This document shows positions 22,987 to 31,948 of a DNA stretch of 64,000 nt, piece after piece. Made by a program: the position numbers and the translations under genes. The DNA comes from Crassaminicella indica (GTDB taxonomy: Bacteria > Bacillota > Clostridia > Peptostreptococcales > Thermotaleaceae). The stretch is from positions 2,515,058 through 2,579,057 of the forward strand of contig NZ_CP078093.1 of assembly GCF_019203185.1 (NCBI RefSeq), written 5' to 3'. Within the stretch, counting starts at the first letter, position 1. Every line of letters begins with the position of its first letter. The notes under the pieces were generated by a model, which saw only the letters and a list, made by a program, of their open reading frames with translations, did not search any database and had not been told where the DNA came from.

Positions 22987-24128
22987 ATGTGATACCTCCC
23001 TAACAATTCCATTGGAAAAATAAATTTTAATTTTATAAGAAATAATTTAAATAACTGTTGAACAGTAGGTGATAACGCACCAACAATAAATATAGGAATC
23101 ATTGCACCAAATGCAAGCCCTACAAAATGTTTGAATTTTACACTTTCTCTATATAATTTATTAACACCTTTTGCATCGACAAGCTTTGAGCCAACCTTTA
23201 ATCGCACAAGAAAAGTACTTGCCATTCCCTTTCTTCCTTTTTCAAGAAAATCAACCATATTTGAATGTGTCCCTACAGCTACAATAAGTTCAGTCTCATT
23301 CTCAAATGCAAGCAACATAGCAATATCCTCACTTGTTCCTGGAGCTGGAAATACTACACTCTTAAGACCTAAAGCTTCTATCCTTTTTAGTCCTGGTGCT
23401 TCCCCATTTGGATAAGCATGTACAACTATTTCTTCACAAGCTTTTAAACATTCATCAGAAACACTGTCCATATCTCCAACAATCATATTTGGAATATATC
23501 CGCATTCCATAAGAGCATCTCCACCACCATCCACACCAATAAGTATTGGATTAAATTCTTCAATATATGACCTTATGGCATGCAAATCTTCTTTATAATT
23601 TTGTCCTCTTACAACAACTAATGTATGTCTTCCTTTAAACTTTGTATTTACTTTAGGTATAATTAAATTTTCTAATAGCATATCTTTTTCTTTTTTTGCA
23701 TATTCTAATGTATTTTCTATAAATTTATCTAGTTCCTTTTGGAAATTTTGACTAGTTGCTTCTAGCTGTTCCTTTATTAGCTCTTTTGTCAACATAGTTC
23801 CAGCACCAATATATTTCTCATCTATATATATTTTATTATCTTTAATCTCTAAAAGATCCCCTTCCTTGATCTTAGAAAACAATTCATTCCCTATATGATC
23901 TAAAATAGGAATTCCTGCTTTTTCTAAAATTTCGGGACCTAAATTAGGATATCTTCCACTAATAGATTCAGCAGCATTGATCACCATACATGGTTTACAC
24001 ATCACTAAAGAATTCGCCGCTACTTCATCTATATCTTCATGATTAATCACTGCAATTTCGCCTGGATTCAACCTCTTAACAAGTTCTTTCGTTTTTTTAT
24101 CAATTCTTGCAATCCCTTTGGTTAACAT
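22980..24128 (-). CDS. steA: Putative cytokinetic ring protein SteA
   Basis: A 382-residue protein with a cytoplasmic thiamine-pyrophosphokinase-like domain (VVVRGQNYKEDLHAI, GVDGGGDALMECGYIPNMIVGDMDSVSD in parts, TSEDIAMLLAFE) and two or so C-terminal membrane helices (FVGLAFGAMIPIFIVGALS). SteA of corynebacteria recruits SteB to the division site. The N-terminal NPGEIAVINHEDIDEVAA and AAESISGRYPNLGPEIL are typical of the family. It is the first gene of the cluster, with a sigma-A promoter ~90 bp upstream. The leader contains a 10-bp hairpin (24151-24188). Confidence 0.85.
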   Translation of the reverse strand: MLTKGIARIDKKTKELVKRLNPGEIAVINHEDIDEVAANSLVMCKPCMVINAAESISGRYPNLGPEILEKAGIPILDHIGNELFSKIKEGDLLEIKDNKIYIDEKYIGAGTMLTKELIKEQLEATSQNFQKELDKFIENTLEYAKKEKDMLLENLIIPKVNTKFKGRHTLVVVRGQNYKEDLHAIRSYIEEFNPILIGVDGGGDALMECGYIPNMIVGDMDSVSDECLKACEEIVVHAYPNGEAPGLKRIEALGLKSVVFPAPGTSEDIAMLLAFENETELIVAVGTHSNMVDFLEKGRKGMASTFLVRLKVGSKLVDAKGVNKLYRESVKFKHFVGLAFGAMIPIFIVGALSPTVQQLFKLFLIKLKFIFPMELLGRYHIW

Positions 24129-24150
24129 ATATTTCCTCCAGTTGTTTTTT

Positions 24151-24188
24151 CTTTAGTATTTCTTCTTTTTTTATAAATAATACTAAAG
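24151..24188 (-). promoter_or_regulatory. Hairpin in the steA leader
   Basis: A perfect 10-bp stem, CTTTAGTATT / AATACTAAAG, with an 18-nt loop, located between the promoter and the steA ribosome site. On the minus strand it is followed by AAAAAAC rather than T, so it is not a terminator. Role unknown. Confidence 0.4.
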
Positions 24189-24215
24189 CTTCACAAAGCT
24201 TATTATATCACAACC

Positions 24216-24244
24216 ATTATACATATTATATATATTTTTTTCAA
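24216..24244 (-). promoter_or_regulatory. Sigma-A promoter of the steA cluster
   Basis: Minus strand TTGAAA (24239-24244), 17 bp, TATAAT (24216-24221). Confidence 0.6.
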
Positions 24245-24247
24245 TAT

Positions 24248-24302
24248 ATTGCAAAATGCCATCCATCTATGGTAATTAAAACCAGCAGATAAATGGCATT
24301 TC
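24248..24302 (-). terminator. Hairpin terminator after purB
   Basis: A long stem AAATGCCAT...TCTG/CAGATGG with inner pairing GG / CC and T-rich flanks on the minus strand. It lies 20-70 bp after the purB stop. The T-run is weak. Confidence 0.5.
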
Positions 24303-24319
24303 TTAATTTTATTTTAATT

Positions 24320-25750
24320 TTACACCTTCAAATCAACCTCTATACCCAATAGCTCTTTATTATCATCTAATATAGGCTGAATATATTCTTCTACAAACTC
24401 AACCGTCTGCTGTGATGCTCTACCTATAAAAAGCTTTGGATCCATCAAGCTACTAATTTCTTCTTTAGTAAGTCCAAAGGTTTCATCATTTGCAATTCTT
24501 ATTAACAGATCATTTTCTTTCCCTTCTTGTTTTACCTTTTTTGCAGCTTCCATAGAATGAACCCTAATCTTTTCATGAAGCTCCTGTCTATCTCCACCTT
24601 TTTTTACAGCCTCCATAATAATATTTTCTGTTGCCATAAATGGAAGTTCATTCATAACATGCTGATGAATTACCTTTTCATAAACTACTAATCCAGAAGT
24701 TATATTGATACAGATTTCAAGTATAGCATCTACAGCTAAAAATGCTTCAGGTATAGAAATTCTTCTATTGGCAGAATCATCCAAAGTTCTTTCAAACCAC
24801 TGTGTAGAAGTTGTCATAGCTGGATTCATAGTTAATGCTATAACATGTCTAGAAAGTGATGCTACTCTTTCACTTCTCATAGGATTTCTTTTATACGCCA
24901 TAGCAGAAGACCCAATTTGTGTAGATTCAAAAGGTTCCTCTACTTCTTTTAAATGCTGAAGAAGTCTTATGTCATTTGTCATCTTATGAGTACTTTGTGC
25001 AATAGCACTTAAAATAGATATTACTTTATAATCTAATTTTCTTGAATATGTTTGTCCTGTTACTGGAAAAGTTTTTTCAAAGCCCAGCTTCTTTGCTACA
25101 AGCTTATCTAATTTTTTTACCTTTTCATGGTCTCCATCAAATAATTTTAAAAAGCTAGCTTGAGTACCAGTTGTTCCTTTCACACCTCTCATTTTTATAC
25201 CAGATAATACATTTTCAATATCCTCATAATCCATTAAAAGATCCATCATCCAAAGAGTTGCTCTTTTTCCAACTGTAGTAAGCTGTGCAGGTTGGAAATG
25301 GGTAAACCCTAGAGTAGGTAGCTCTTTATACTCTATTGCAAATTTAGAAATCTTGTTTAAAAGATTAATCATTTTTTTTCTTATAATATTCATAGCTCTT
25401 TTCATAATAATAATATCTGTATTATCACCAACATAAGCACTTGTTGCCCCAAGATGTATAATAGGCTTAGCCTTAGGACATTGTACACCAAAAGCATACA
25501 CATGAGACATTACATCATGTCTTGTTTCTTTTTCTCTCTTTTTCGCCACATCATAATTAATATTATCACAATATTTTTTCATTTCTTCTATTTGCTCTTG
25601 AGAGATCTTTAAACCTAATTCCTTCTCAGCCTCTGCAAGAGCAATCCAAAGCTTTCTCCACGTTTTAAATTTTTCATCTGAAGAAAAAAGCTCTGTCATT
25701 TCTTTACTCGCATATCTTGTAATAAGTGGATTTTCATAAACCTTTGCCAA
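24320..25750 (-). CDS. purB: Adenylosuccinate lyase
   Basis: A 476-residue lyase of purine biosynthesis, which cleaves SAICAR and adenylosuccinate to release fumarate. The fumarase/aspartase-superfamily signature SSAMAYKRNPMRSE is present with its catalytic Ser, as are HDVMSHVYAFG, LGATSAYVGDN and GFTHFQPAQLTTVGKR. ATG 25777 precedes the ribosome site. TTG 25750, 8 nt after GGAG, gives MAKVYENPL and the usual 476-residue length. No purine operon partner is adjacent. Confidence 0.95.
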   Translation of the reverse strand: MAKVYENPLITRYASKEMTELFSSDEKFKTWRKLWIALAEAEKELGLKISQEQIEEMKKYCDNINYDVAKKREKETRHDVMSHVYAFGVQCPKAKPIIHLGATSAYVGDNTDIIIMKRAMNIIRKKMINLLNKISKFAIEYKELPTLGFTHFQPAQLTTVGKRATLWMMDLLMDYEDIENVLSGIKMRGVKGTTGTQASFLKLFDGDHEKVKKLDKLVAKKLGFEKTFPVTGQTYSRKLDYKVISILSAIAQSTHKMTNDIRLLQHLKEVEEPFESTQIGSSAMAYKRNPMRSERVASLSRHVIALTMNPAMTTSTQWFERTLDDSANRRISIPEAFLAVDAILEICINITSGLVVYEKVIHQHVMNELPFMATENIIMEAVKKGGDRQELHEKIRVHSMEAAKKVKQEGKENDLLIRIANDETFGLTKEEISSLMDPKLFIGRASQQTVEFVEEYIQPILDDNKELLGIEVDLKV

Positions 25751-25804
25751 TTTTTTTGCTCCTTTCAGTTTTAGCATTAGGATATTTGTATTCTACATTT
25801 TTCT

Positions 25805-26638
25805 TTAAAATCCTTCAAAAAAATACTTTTTCATTTCTTTTACTAAATCATAAGAGACAAAAACTCTTCCAATAGCAGGAATACCGTCTACCATTTCATC
25901 ATGATAATCAGACCCTCCTGTGACAAAGAGATTATATTTTTTCGCAAGTTCTAAATAAATTTTATTATGAACCTTAGAATGTTTTGAATGATAAACCTCT
26001 ATTCCCTTTATTCCCTTTTGAATGATCTGTTCTATATCTACTCCAGCAGCTATTAATCCCGGATGTGCTAAAACAGGTATTCCTTTACTCTTTTTAATAA
26101 TATGGATTGCCTCATCAACAGTTAACTTAAACCGTTCAACATATGCAGGCTTTCCTTTTTGCAGTAGTTTTTCAAAAGCTTCTTGAACAGAAGATACATA
26201 TCCCTTTTTCACAAGCAGTCTAGCTATATGTGGTCTACCAATAGCTCCTTCTTTTGATAAAGCCTTCACTTCTGAAACATTAAGATCATAATCCAATTTT
26301 ATTAGCTTATTTATGATCAATGCTGCTCTTTTTGACCTATAATTTTTAATTTTTTCTGTAATACGAATCATATCTGGATGCTTATAGTCTATAAAATATC
26401 CTAATATATGTATTTCAACCTTATTATATAAAGTACTAAATTCTATACCAGGTATCACCAAAAAATCATCATATTTTTCTGAAGCCTTTACAGCTTCTTT
26501 GATTCCATCAACGGTATCATGATCTGTTATAGCAACACCCTTTAGCCCGAGCTTTTTTGCCCAACCTACAATTTCTGCAGGTGAAAAAATACCATCAGAT
26601 GCACTAGTATGTACATGCATGTCCACAATATCCTTCAT
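25805..26638 (-). CDS. PHP-domain phosphoesterase (RNase AM/TrpH type)
   Basis: A 277-residue metal-dependent phosphoesterase of the PHP superfamily. Motifs are VDMHVHTSASDG (HxH, residues 4-12), ITDHDTVDG, GIEFST, the insertion with IGRPHIARLLV, PVLAHPG and GGSDYHD. Proteins of this layout hydrolyse 3',5'-nucleoside bisphosphates or trim 5' RNA ends (TrpH/RNase AM). The exact substrate here is not shown. It lies 55 bp upstream of purB in the same direction. Confidence 0.85.
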   Translation of the reverse strand: MKDIVDMHVHTSASDGIFSPAEIVGWAKKLGLKGVAITDHDTVDGIKEAVKASEKYDDFLVIPGIEFSTLYNKVEIHILGYFIDYKHPDMIRITEKIKNYRSKRAALIINKLIKLDYDLNVSEVKALSKEGAIGRPHIARLLVKKGYVSSVQEAFEKLLQKGKPAYVERFKLTVDEAIHIIKKSKGIPVLAHPGLIAAGVDIEQIIQKGIKGIEVYHSKHSKVHNKIYLELAKKYNLFVTGGSDYHDEMVDGIPAIGRVFVSYDLVKEMKKYFFEGF

Positions 26639-26743
26639 AAATCCACCTCTATTTTATAATTTTTTTACATGGCTTTTAAAAGGATTTATTAAATTTTTGC
26701 TTTATAAACATATTATACGTAATTATCAAACACTCTATCATAC

Positions 26744-26775
26744 AAAAAACCTGCTGTAAAAGCAGGTTTTTACTT
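26744..26775 (-). terminator. Terminator after spoVS
   Basis: The stem AAAACCTGCT / AGCAGGTTTT, followed by TTTTGTATG on the minus strand. Confidence 0.9.
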
Positions 26776-26782
26776 TAGATTT

Positions 26783-27043
26783 TTATCTAGGTTCAACAAT
26801 TAATTTTATTGCTGTTCTTTCCTCCCCGTCTATTAATATATCTGTAAAAGCAGGAATACAGATTAAATCCACACCACTAGGAGCAACAAATCCTCTAGCT
26901 ATGGCTACCGCTTTTACTGCTTGATTTAGAGCACCTGCACCAATCGCTTGGATTTCAGCACCCCCACGTTCTCTTAAAACGCCTGCTAATGCTCCTGCAA
27001 CAGAATTTGGACTTGATTTTGCTGATACTTTTAATACTTCCAT
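26783..27043 (-). CDS. spoVS: Stage V sporulation protein S
   Basis: An 86-residue Alba-like protein. It is highly conserved: MEVLKVSAKSSPNSVAGALA, GAEIQAIGAGALNQAVKAVAIARG and ERTAIKLIVEPR. SpoVS is needed for spore coat and cortex completion in B. subtilis, where it is a sigma-H gene. The frame continues to 27091, but the ATG at 27043, 8 nt after GGGGGG, gives the family's constant start. The sigma-H promoter upstream agrees. Unlike in B. subtilis, no ymdB separates it from rny. Confidence 0.97.
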   Translation of the reverse strand: MEVLKVSAKSSPNSVAGALAGVLRERGGAEIQAIGAGALNQAVKAVAIARGFVAPSGVDLICIPAFTDILIDGEERTAIKLIVEPR

Positions 27044-27108
27044 GATTATAGCCCCCCTAAATTTAAAATGACATTTGGTTTTATTTAACAAATGTATTTA
27101 ATAAATAT

Positions 27109-27135
27109 ATTCTACATATATATTAAAAATCCTTT
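27109..27135 (-). promoter_or_regulatory. Sigma-H promoter of spoVS
   Basis: Minus strand AAAGGATTT (27127-27135), exactly 11 nt, GTAGAAT (27109-27115). It matches RNAGGAWWW-N11-RNNGAAT at every defined position. It lies after the rny terminator and 66 bp before the spoVS start. Confidence 0.7.
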
Positions 27136-27177
27136 TTTTTAAAAAATAAATTTGAAATTTTTGAAAAATTATTTTTT

Positions 27178-27203
27178 AAAATAAAAGAAGCTTACGCTTC
27201 TTT
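27178..27203 (-). terminator. Terminator after rny
   Basis: The stem AAAAGAAGC / GCTTCTTTT with a 3-nt loop, followed by ATTTT on the minus strand. It abuts the rny stop. Confidence 0.8.
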
Positions 27204-28741
27204 TATTTTGCATATTCAATTGCTCTTGTTTCTCGAATAACATTTACTTTAATTTGGCCAGGATACTCTAATTCACTTTCGATCTTCTTTGTTACCTCTC
27301 GAGCTAAACAAACAATATCTTCATCTGACATTTCATCTGGCTTTACCATAATTCTTATCTCACGACCTGCCTGAATAGCAAATGATTTTTCTACACCTTC
27401 ACTTGAATTTGCTATTTCTTCAAGCTTTTGCAACCTTTTTATATAAGTTTCAAGAGTTTCTCTTCTTGCACCTGGTCTAGCAGCAGACATAGCATCAGCA
27501 GCCGTAACTAATACTGCCTCAATTGTTTGCGGTTCATAATCCCCATGATGGGTTGACATAGCATGTATTACTTCACTAGATTCTTTATACTTCTTCAATA
27601 AATCCATGCCTATATCCACATGAGTTCCTTCTACTTCATGATCAACAGCTTTTCCAATATCATGAAGAAGCCCTGCTCTTTTTGCTAATTTTACATCTGC
27701 ACCTAATTCAGCAGCCATTAAACCTGCTAAATGAGATACTTCTATAGAATGCTTTAAAACATTTTGACCGTAGCTAGTCCTATACTTTAATCTTCCTAGT
27801 AATTTTATTAGCTCTGGATGAATACTGTGAACACCTGTTTCAAAGGTAGCTTGTTCACCTTCTTCTTTCATAATATTATTTACCTCTTTTTTTGCTTTTT
27901 CTACCATTTCTTCAATTCTAGCTGGATGAATTCTTCCATCTACTATAAGCTTTTCTAAGGCTATTCTCGCTACCTCTCTTCTTATAGGATCAAATCCTGA
28001 GAGAATTACTGCTTCTGGTGTATCATCAATTATTAAATCTATTCCCGTTAATGTTTCTAGTGCTCTTATATTCCTTCCTTCTCTTCCTATAATCCTACCC
28101 TTCATTTCATCATTTGGAAGAGCTACTACAGATACAGTCGTTTCCGCAACATGGTCTGCTGCACATTTTTGTATTGCATAAGCGATAATTTCTTTTGCTT
28201 TCTTTTCTCCATCTTCTTTTGCTTTTTGTTCAATTTCTTTAATCATCATAGCAGCTTCATGTTTTATTTCTTTTCGTGTATCATTTAAAAGCTGTTCTTT
28301 TGCTTGTTCAGACGTTAAACCTGATATTCTTTCTAGTTCTTCAAGCTGTTTTTGACAAATTTCATTTATTTGTTCTTTTTTCTCTGCTACTTCTTTTATT
28401 TTTTTGTTAAGGATTTCATCTTTCTTTTCTAGATTTTCAGATTTTCTATCTAATGTTTCTTCCTTTTGCTGCAATCTTCTTTCTAATCTTTGTAATTCAT
28501 TACGTCTTTCCCTATTTTCCCTATCAAGCTCACTTCTTAATTTATGAATTTCTTCTTTTGCCTCAAGTAACATCTCTTTTTTAGATGTTTCAGCAGCTCT
28601 TTCTGCTTCTAAAACTATTTCCTTAGCCCTATTTTCTGCATTATTTATTTTACCCTCAGCAATATTTTTTCTTATAAAATATCCAATTCCAATACCTATA
28701 GCACCTGTTACAATACTCACTACAATCTGAATAGAATTAAT
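27203..28741 (-). CDS. rny: Ribonuclease Y
   Basis: A 512-residue membrane-anchored endoribonuclease that starts mRNA decay. In order: an N-terminal membrane helix ([19 protein letters not shown]), a long coiled coil (about 35-190), a KH domain ([14 protein letters not shown]), an HD domain ([12 protein letters not shown], with the metal-binding His-Asp) and a C-terminal domain. The frame extends to GTG 28792, but that region is a hairpin upstream of the ribosome site. The only codon at proper distance (9 nt) from AGGAGG is an ATT at 28741, giving (M)[10 protein letters not shown] and the normal length. The next ordinary start, a GTG about 20 nt further in, is too far. A strong sigma-A promoter lies 150 bp upstream. 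Confidence 0.93.
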   Translation of the reverse strand: MNSIQIVVSIVTGAIGIGIGYFIRKNIAEGKINNAENRAKEIVLEAERAAETSKKEMLLEAKEEIHKLRSELDRENRERRNELQRLERRLQQKEETLDRKSENLEKKDEILNKKIKEVAEKKEQINEICQKQLEELERISGLTSEQAKEQLLNDTRKEIKHEAAMMIKEIEQKAKEDGEKKAKEIIAYAIQKCAADHVAETTVSVVALPNDEMKGRIIGREGRNIRALETLTGIDLIIDDTPEAVILSGFDPIRREVARIALEKLIVDGRIHPARIEEMVEKAKKEVNNIMKEEGEQATFETGVHSIHPELIKLLGRLKYRTSYGQNVLKHSIEVSHLAGLMAAELGADVKLAKRAGLLHDIGKAVDHEVEGTHVDIGMDLLKKYKESSEVIHAMSTHHGDYEPQTIEAVLVTAADAMSAARPGARRETLETYIKRLQKLEEIANSSEGVEKSFAIQAGREIRIMVKPDEMSDEDIVCLAREVTKKIESELEYPGQIKVNVIRETRAIEYAK

Positions 28742-28800
28742 ATTTAAGCACCTCCTCTGCTTAAATTTAAACAAACAACAAAACCGAGACACCTCGGTTT
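28735..28800 (-). promoter_or_regulatory. Structured rny leader: hairpin, then Shine-Dalgarno in a loop
   Basis: Two hairpins precede rny on the minus strand: AACCGAG / CTCGGTT (28780-28797) followed by TTGTTGTTTG, and TTTAAGC / GCTTAAA whose 9-nt loop AGAGGAGGT is the Shine-Dalgarno itself, 8-10 nt before the ATT start. The first could be a weak attenuator and the second could gate translation. Confidence 0.45.
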
Positions 28801-28888
28801 TTAAATCTTTCTATGTTTTTATAGATTAAAATTAAAAACACTATCCAGGCCTCTTTATTCATATACAGATACACCAATATCTGTTATA

Positions 28889-28917
28889 ATTGTATATCTT
28901 TTTTTATACACTGTCAA
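28889..28917 (-). promoter_or_regulatory. Sigma-A promoter of rny
   Basis: Minus strand TTGACA (28912-28917), 17 bp, TACAAT (28889-28894). A near-consensus site that implies a ~140-nt leader. Confidence 0.7.
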
Positions 28918-28970
28918 GGTGATATTATTTCAACATTTTGTTATGAAATCATGTTAATCCCTTTATTCAT

Positions 28971-28997
28971 ACAAAAAACCCCTATGTGGGGTTTTAT
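28971..28997 (-). terminator. Terminator after recA
   Basis: The stem AAAACCCC / GGGGTTTT, followed by TTGTATG on the minus strand. Confidence 0.88.
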
Positions 28998-28999
28998 CA

Positions 29000-30031
29000 T
29001 TATTCATTATCTGCTGTAGCAGTTTGTTCAATTTCTTTCACTAAAGGAAGTTTATGTACCTCCCTTATTTTGTTCTCTATTTCAAGACAAATCTCTGGAT
29101 TTTTAGCTAAAAATTGTTTTGCATTTTCTCTACCTTGCCCTAATTTCTCATCACCATAGCTATACCATGAACCTGATTTTTTTATAATATCTTCTTTAAC
29201 TGCACAATCTAAAATACTGCCTTCCTTTGATATACCCGTACCATACATAATATCAAATTCTGCTACTCTGAAAGGTGGAGCTACTTTATTTTTTACAACT
29301 TTTACTCTTGTTCTATTTCCTAATATTTCATCACCTTTTTTAATAGATTCAATCCTTCTTACATCAAGTCTTACAGATGCATAAAATTTAAGTGCTCTTC
29401 CTCCAGTAGTTGTTTCTGGATTTCCAAACATAACTCCTACTTTTTCTCTCAACTGATTAATAAATATTGCAGAAGTTTTTGATTTATTAATAGCACCTGC
29501 AAGCTTCCTTAATGCTTGAGACATAAGCCTTGCCTGTAGTCCTACATGGCTATCTCCCATTTCCCCTTGAATTTCAGCCTTAGGAACTAAAGCAGCAACA
29601 GAGTCTACTACGATTACATCAATTGCTCCACTTCTAACTAACGCTTCACATATTTCTAATGCTTGTTCTCCAGTATCTGGTTGAGATACAACCAACTCAT
29701 CAATATTGACTCCTAAATTTTTTGCATACACAGGATCAAGTGCATGTTCAGCATCTATAAAAGCTGCAACCCCTCCTTTTTTTTGAGCTTCTGCTATAAT
29801 ATGAAGAGCAACTGTTGTTTTCCCTGAAGACTCCGGTCCATATATTTCAATAATTCTTCCTCTTGGAATCCCACCTATCCCAACAGCAATATCTAAATCT
29901 AATGAACCAGTAGAAATAGATTCGATATTTAATCTTGATGTATCTTCACCAAGTTTCATGATAGCACCTTTTCCAAATTGCTTCTCTATTTGTCCCATGG
30001 CAATTTCTAACGCTTTTCTTTTTCCATCCAT
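29000..30031 (-). CDS. recA: Recombinase RecA
   Basis: A 343-residue DNA strand-exchange ATPase and coprotease for LexA. Hallmarks are [13 protein letters not shown] (Walker A), [12 protein letters not shown] (Walker B region), [22 protein letters not shown] (loop 2, in parts) and [18 protein letters not shown]. The ATG at 30031 follows no close ribosome site. The best one, AGGTGA, is ~25 nt upstream, with a hairpin between. It is preceded by a sigma-A promoter with a LexA box, so it is SOS-regulated. Gene order pgsA-cinA-recA-rny-spoVS matches B. subtilis. Confidence 0.98.
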   Translation of the reverse strand: MDGKRKALEIAMGQIEKQFGKGAIMKLGEDTSRLNIESISTGSLDLDIAVGIGGIPRGRIIEIYGPESSGKTTVALHIIAEAQKKGGVAAFIDAEHALDPVYAKNLGVNIDELVVSQPDTGEQALEICEALVRSGAIDVIVVDSVAALVPKAEIQGEMGDSHVGLQARLMSQALRKLAGAINKSKTSAIFINQLREKVGVMFGNPETTTGGRALKFYASVRLDVRRIESIKKGDEILGNRTRVKVVKNKVAPPFRVAEFDIMYGTGISKEGSILDCAVKEDIIKKSGSWYSYGDEKLGQGRENAKQFLAKNPEICLEIENKIREVHKLPLVKEIEQTATADNE

Positions 30032-30037
30032 ACATAC

Positions 30038-30054
30038 CCAGATTTAATATCTGG
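30038..30054 (-). promoter_or_regulatory. Hairpin between recA Shine-Dalgarno and start
   Basis: CCAGAT / ATCTGG with a 5-nt loop lies between AGGTGA (30058-30063) and the ATG at 30031. Folding shortens the gap to roughly 10 nt. The same arrangement is seen for the ABC-F gene. Confidence 0.45.
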
Positions 30055-30078
30055 TTTTCACCTACCTTCCTATATAAT

Positions 30079-30092
30079 CGAACAAGTGTTCT
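30079..30092 (-). promoter_or_regulatory. LexA (SOS) box of recA
   Basis: CGAACAAGTGTTCT contains the exact palindrome GAAC-AAGT-GTTC, which is the Gram-positive LexA consensus GAACNNNNGTTC. It covers the expected transcription start just downstream of the -10. Confidence 0.85.
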
Positions 30093-30098
30093 TGTTAT

Positions 30099-30127
30099 AT
30101 TATATACTATTCCCATCTTATGGTCAA
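30099..30127 (-). promoter_or_regulatory. Sigma-A promoter of recA
   Basis: Minus strand TTGACC (30122-30127), 17 bp, TATAAT (30099-30104), with the LexA box 6 bp downstream. Confidence 0.8.
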
Positions 30128-30129
30128 TC

Positions 30130-31362
30130 CTATTTATTTTTTAATATCTTTCTAATCATATTAAATGCAAGCATACTTGTATAGTTTCTTATTCGATTTC
30201 TATCACCAAAAATATTATATTGTTTGCATATAATATTTTCTCTATATGCAATAGCAATATATACTAATCCTACAGGCTTTTCTTTTGTACCACCATCAGG
30301 ACCTGCTATCCCCGTTACAGATAAACATATATCACTTCCAGTTACAGCTTTTAATCCTAATACCATTTCTCTAGCCGTTTCTTCACTAACCGCTCCATAT
30401 TTTTTAAGGGTAATCTCTTTTACACCAAGCTCTTCTATTTTTGCTTTATTGCTATATGTAACAATGCTTCGATCTAATGATTTTGATATTCCTGAAATAG
30501 ACGTTAACTTAGCAGCAATTAATCCTCCCGTACATGACTCTGCCAGCGAAATCCTTATCTTTTTCTCTATTAATTTTTTTGCAACTACTTCAACCAATTC
30601 CTCATCGTTATAGCTATATATATATTCGCCTAATCTATTTTCTATTTCCTTTATCACAGGTAATATCATTTTACTTGCTTTATCCTCATTTTCAGCTTTT
30701 GCAGTAATTCGAACACTCACTTCTCCTTCCTTTGCATAAGTTGCAATAGTAGGATTTGATTGCTGATCTATTAAATCCATTATAGCAGTTTCTAAAGCTG
30801 ATTCCCCTATGCCAAAAAATCTCAAAATTTTTGAATGAATAGTATGTTTTGACTTAGTTTTTAAATAATCCTTAACAAAACCAAACATACTTTTCATTTC
30901 TTTTGGCGGTCCTGGAAGACTAATAATTATTTTCTCATCAAATTCAATAATAAATCCTGGTGCCGTTCCACAGTTGTTATTTAAAACAATACTATCTTTT
31001 GGTAAGTATGCCTGTTTTAAATTATTTTCATTCATCTTTCTGTTGATATTTTTAAAATAATTACAAATTCTTTCAAAGGAAGGCTGATGCATCTCTAATT
31101 CTTTTCCTGCTACCTCAGCTATAGTCTCTTTTGTAAGATCATCCTGTGTTGGTCCTAAGCCTCCTGTGGTAATAATCAAATCTGATTTAGATAATGCATA
31201 ATCTAATACGTCTTTTAATCGTCCTTCGTTATCTCCAACTGTAAAATGATTATATACATTGATTCCTAAGCTATTCAATTCCTGAGATAAATAAACTGTA
31301 TTTGTATTTACAATCTGTCCAAACAAAATTTCTGTACCTATGCTAATAATTGAACAATTCAT
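30130..31362 (-). CDS. cinA: CinA-like competence/damage-inducible protein
   Basis: A 410-residue two-domain protein. The N-terminal MoaB/MocF-like domain has GTEILFGQIVNTN, TTGGLGPTQDDLTKE and LPGPPKEMK. The C-terminal CinA (PncC-type) domain has SLAESCTGGLIAAKLT, VTYSNKAK and SVTGIAGPDGGTKEKPVGLVYI (in parts). Members deamidate NMN or hydrolyse ADP-ribose. The ATG at 31362, 8 nt after AAAGGAG, is preferred to the TTG 6 bp upstream. It lies directly upstream of recA, as in bacilli, but recA has its own promoter overlapping the cinA stop region. Confidence 0.93.
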   Translation of the reverse strand: MNCSIISIGTEILFGQIVNTNTVYLSQELNSLGINVYNHFTVGDNEGRLKDVLDYALSKSDLIITTGGLGPTQDDLTKETIAEVAGKELEMHQPSFERICNYFKNINRKMNENNLKQAYLPKDSIVLNNNCGTAPGFIIEFDEKIIISLPGPPKEMKSMFGFVKDYLKTKSKHTIHSKILRFFGIGESALETAIMDLIDQQSNPTIATYAKEGEVSVRITAKAENEDKASKMILPVIKEIENRLGEYIYSYNDEELVEVVAKKLIEKKIRISLAESCTGGLIAAKLTSISGISKSLDRSIVTYSNKAKIEELGVKEITLKKYGAVSEETAREMVLGLKAVTGSDICLSVTGIAGPDGGTKEKPVGLVYIAIAYRENIICKQYNIFGDRNRIRNYTSMLAFNMIRKILKNK

Positions 31363-31391
31363 TCCCAAAGCTCCTTTCTCCTCAAAATATT

Positions 31392-31413
31392 AAAAAGCAG
31401 CAACGCTGCTTTT
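31392..31413 (-). terminator. Terminator after pgsA
   Basis: The stem AAAAGCAGC / GCTGCTTTT, followed by TTAATATTTTG on the minus strand. It includes the pgsA stop. Confidence 0.75.
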
Positions 31414-31948
31414 AATGTTTTAATACTTGTTTGTTGAGATATAAATAATCTACACCTGATACAATTGTTAGAATTACTGCAATCCAAAGCATAATTGTAC
31501 TGAATGGAAACCCAATTAAACTAAATGGATAATTATTAAGAAGGATTGCAACAATTGCTATAATCTGCGTAATCGTCTTTAGTTTTCCCCACCAGCTTGC
31601 TGCAATTACAATTCCTTCTGATGCAGCAACTGCTCTTAGTATGCTTATAGTATATTCCCTTGATATGATCACAACAACAATCCAAGCAGGTAATTTGCCC
31701 ATTTGCACAAGACAAACCAAAGCTGCAGTAACAAGAAGTTTATCAGCCAAAGGATCTATAAACTTTCCAAATTTTGTTACTTGGTTTCTGCTTCTTGCAA
31801 TATACCCATCTAACGTATCAGTTATAGCAGCGATAATGAAAATAGCAGCAGCTATGTACATCCCATACGGTATTTTGTTTAAAAGCACAATCATAAAAAC
31901 GGGAACTAAAACGATTCTAGCAATGGTTAACTTATTCGCAAGATTCAT
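31412..31948 (-). CDS. pgsA: CDP-diacylglycerol-glycerol-3-phosphate 3-phosphatidyltransferase
   Basis: A 178-residue integral membrane enzyme that makes phosphatidylglycerol phosphate, the first committed step of PG and cardiolipin synthesis. The CDP-alcohol phosphotransferase motif is intact ([27 protein letters not shown], in parts: DG...AR...G...D...D). It has about five membrane segments. It overlaps the end of rimO by 17 bp. Confidence 0.95.
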   Translation of the reverse strand: MNLANKLTIARIVLVPVFMIVLLNKIPYGMYIAAAIFIIAAITDTLDGYIARSRNQVTKFGKFIDPLADKLLVTAALVCLVQMGKLPAWIVVVIISREYTISILRAVAASEGIVIAASWWGKLKTITQIIAIVAILLNNYPFSLIGFPFSTIMLWIAVILTIVSGVDYLYLNKQVLKH

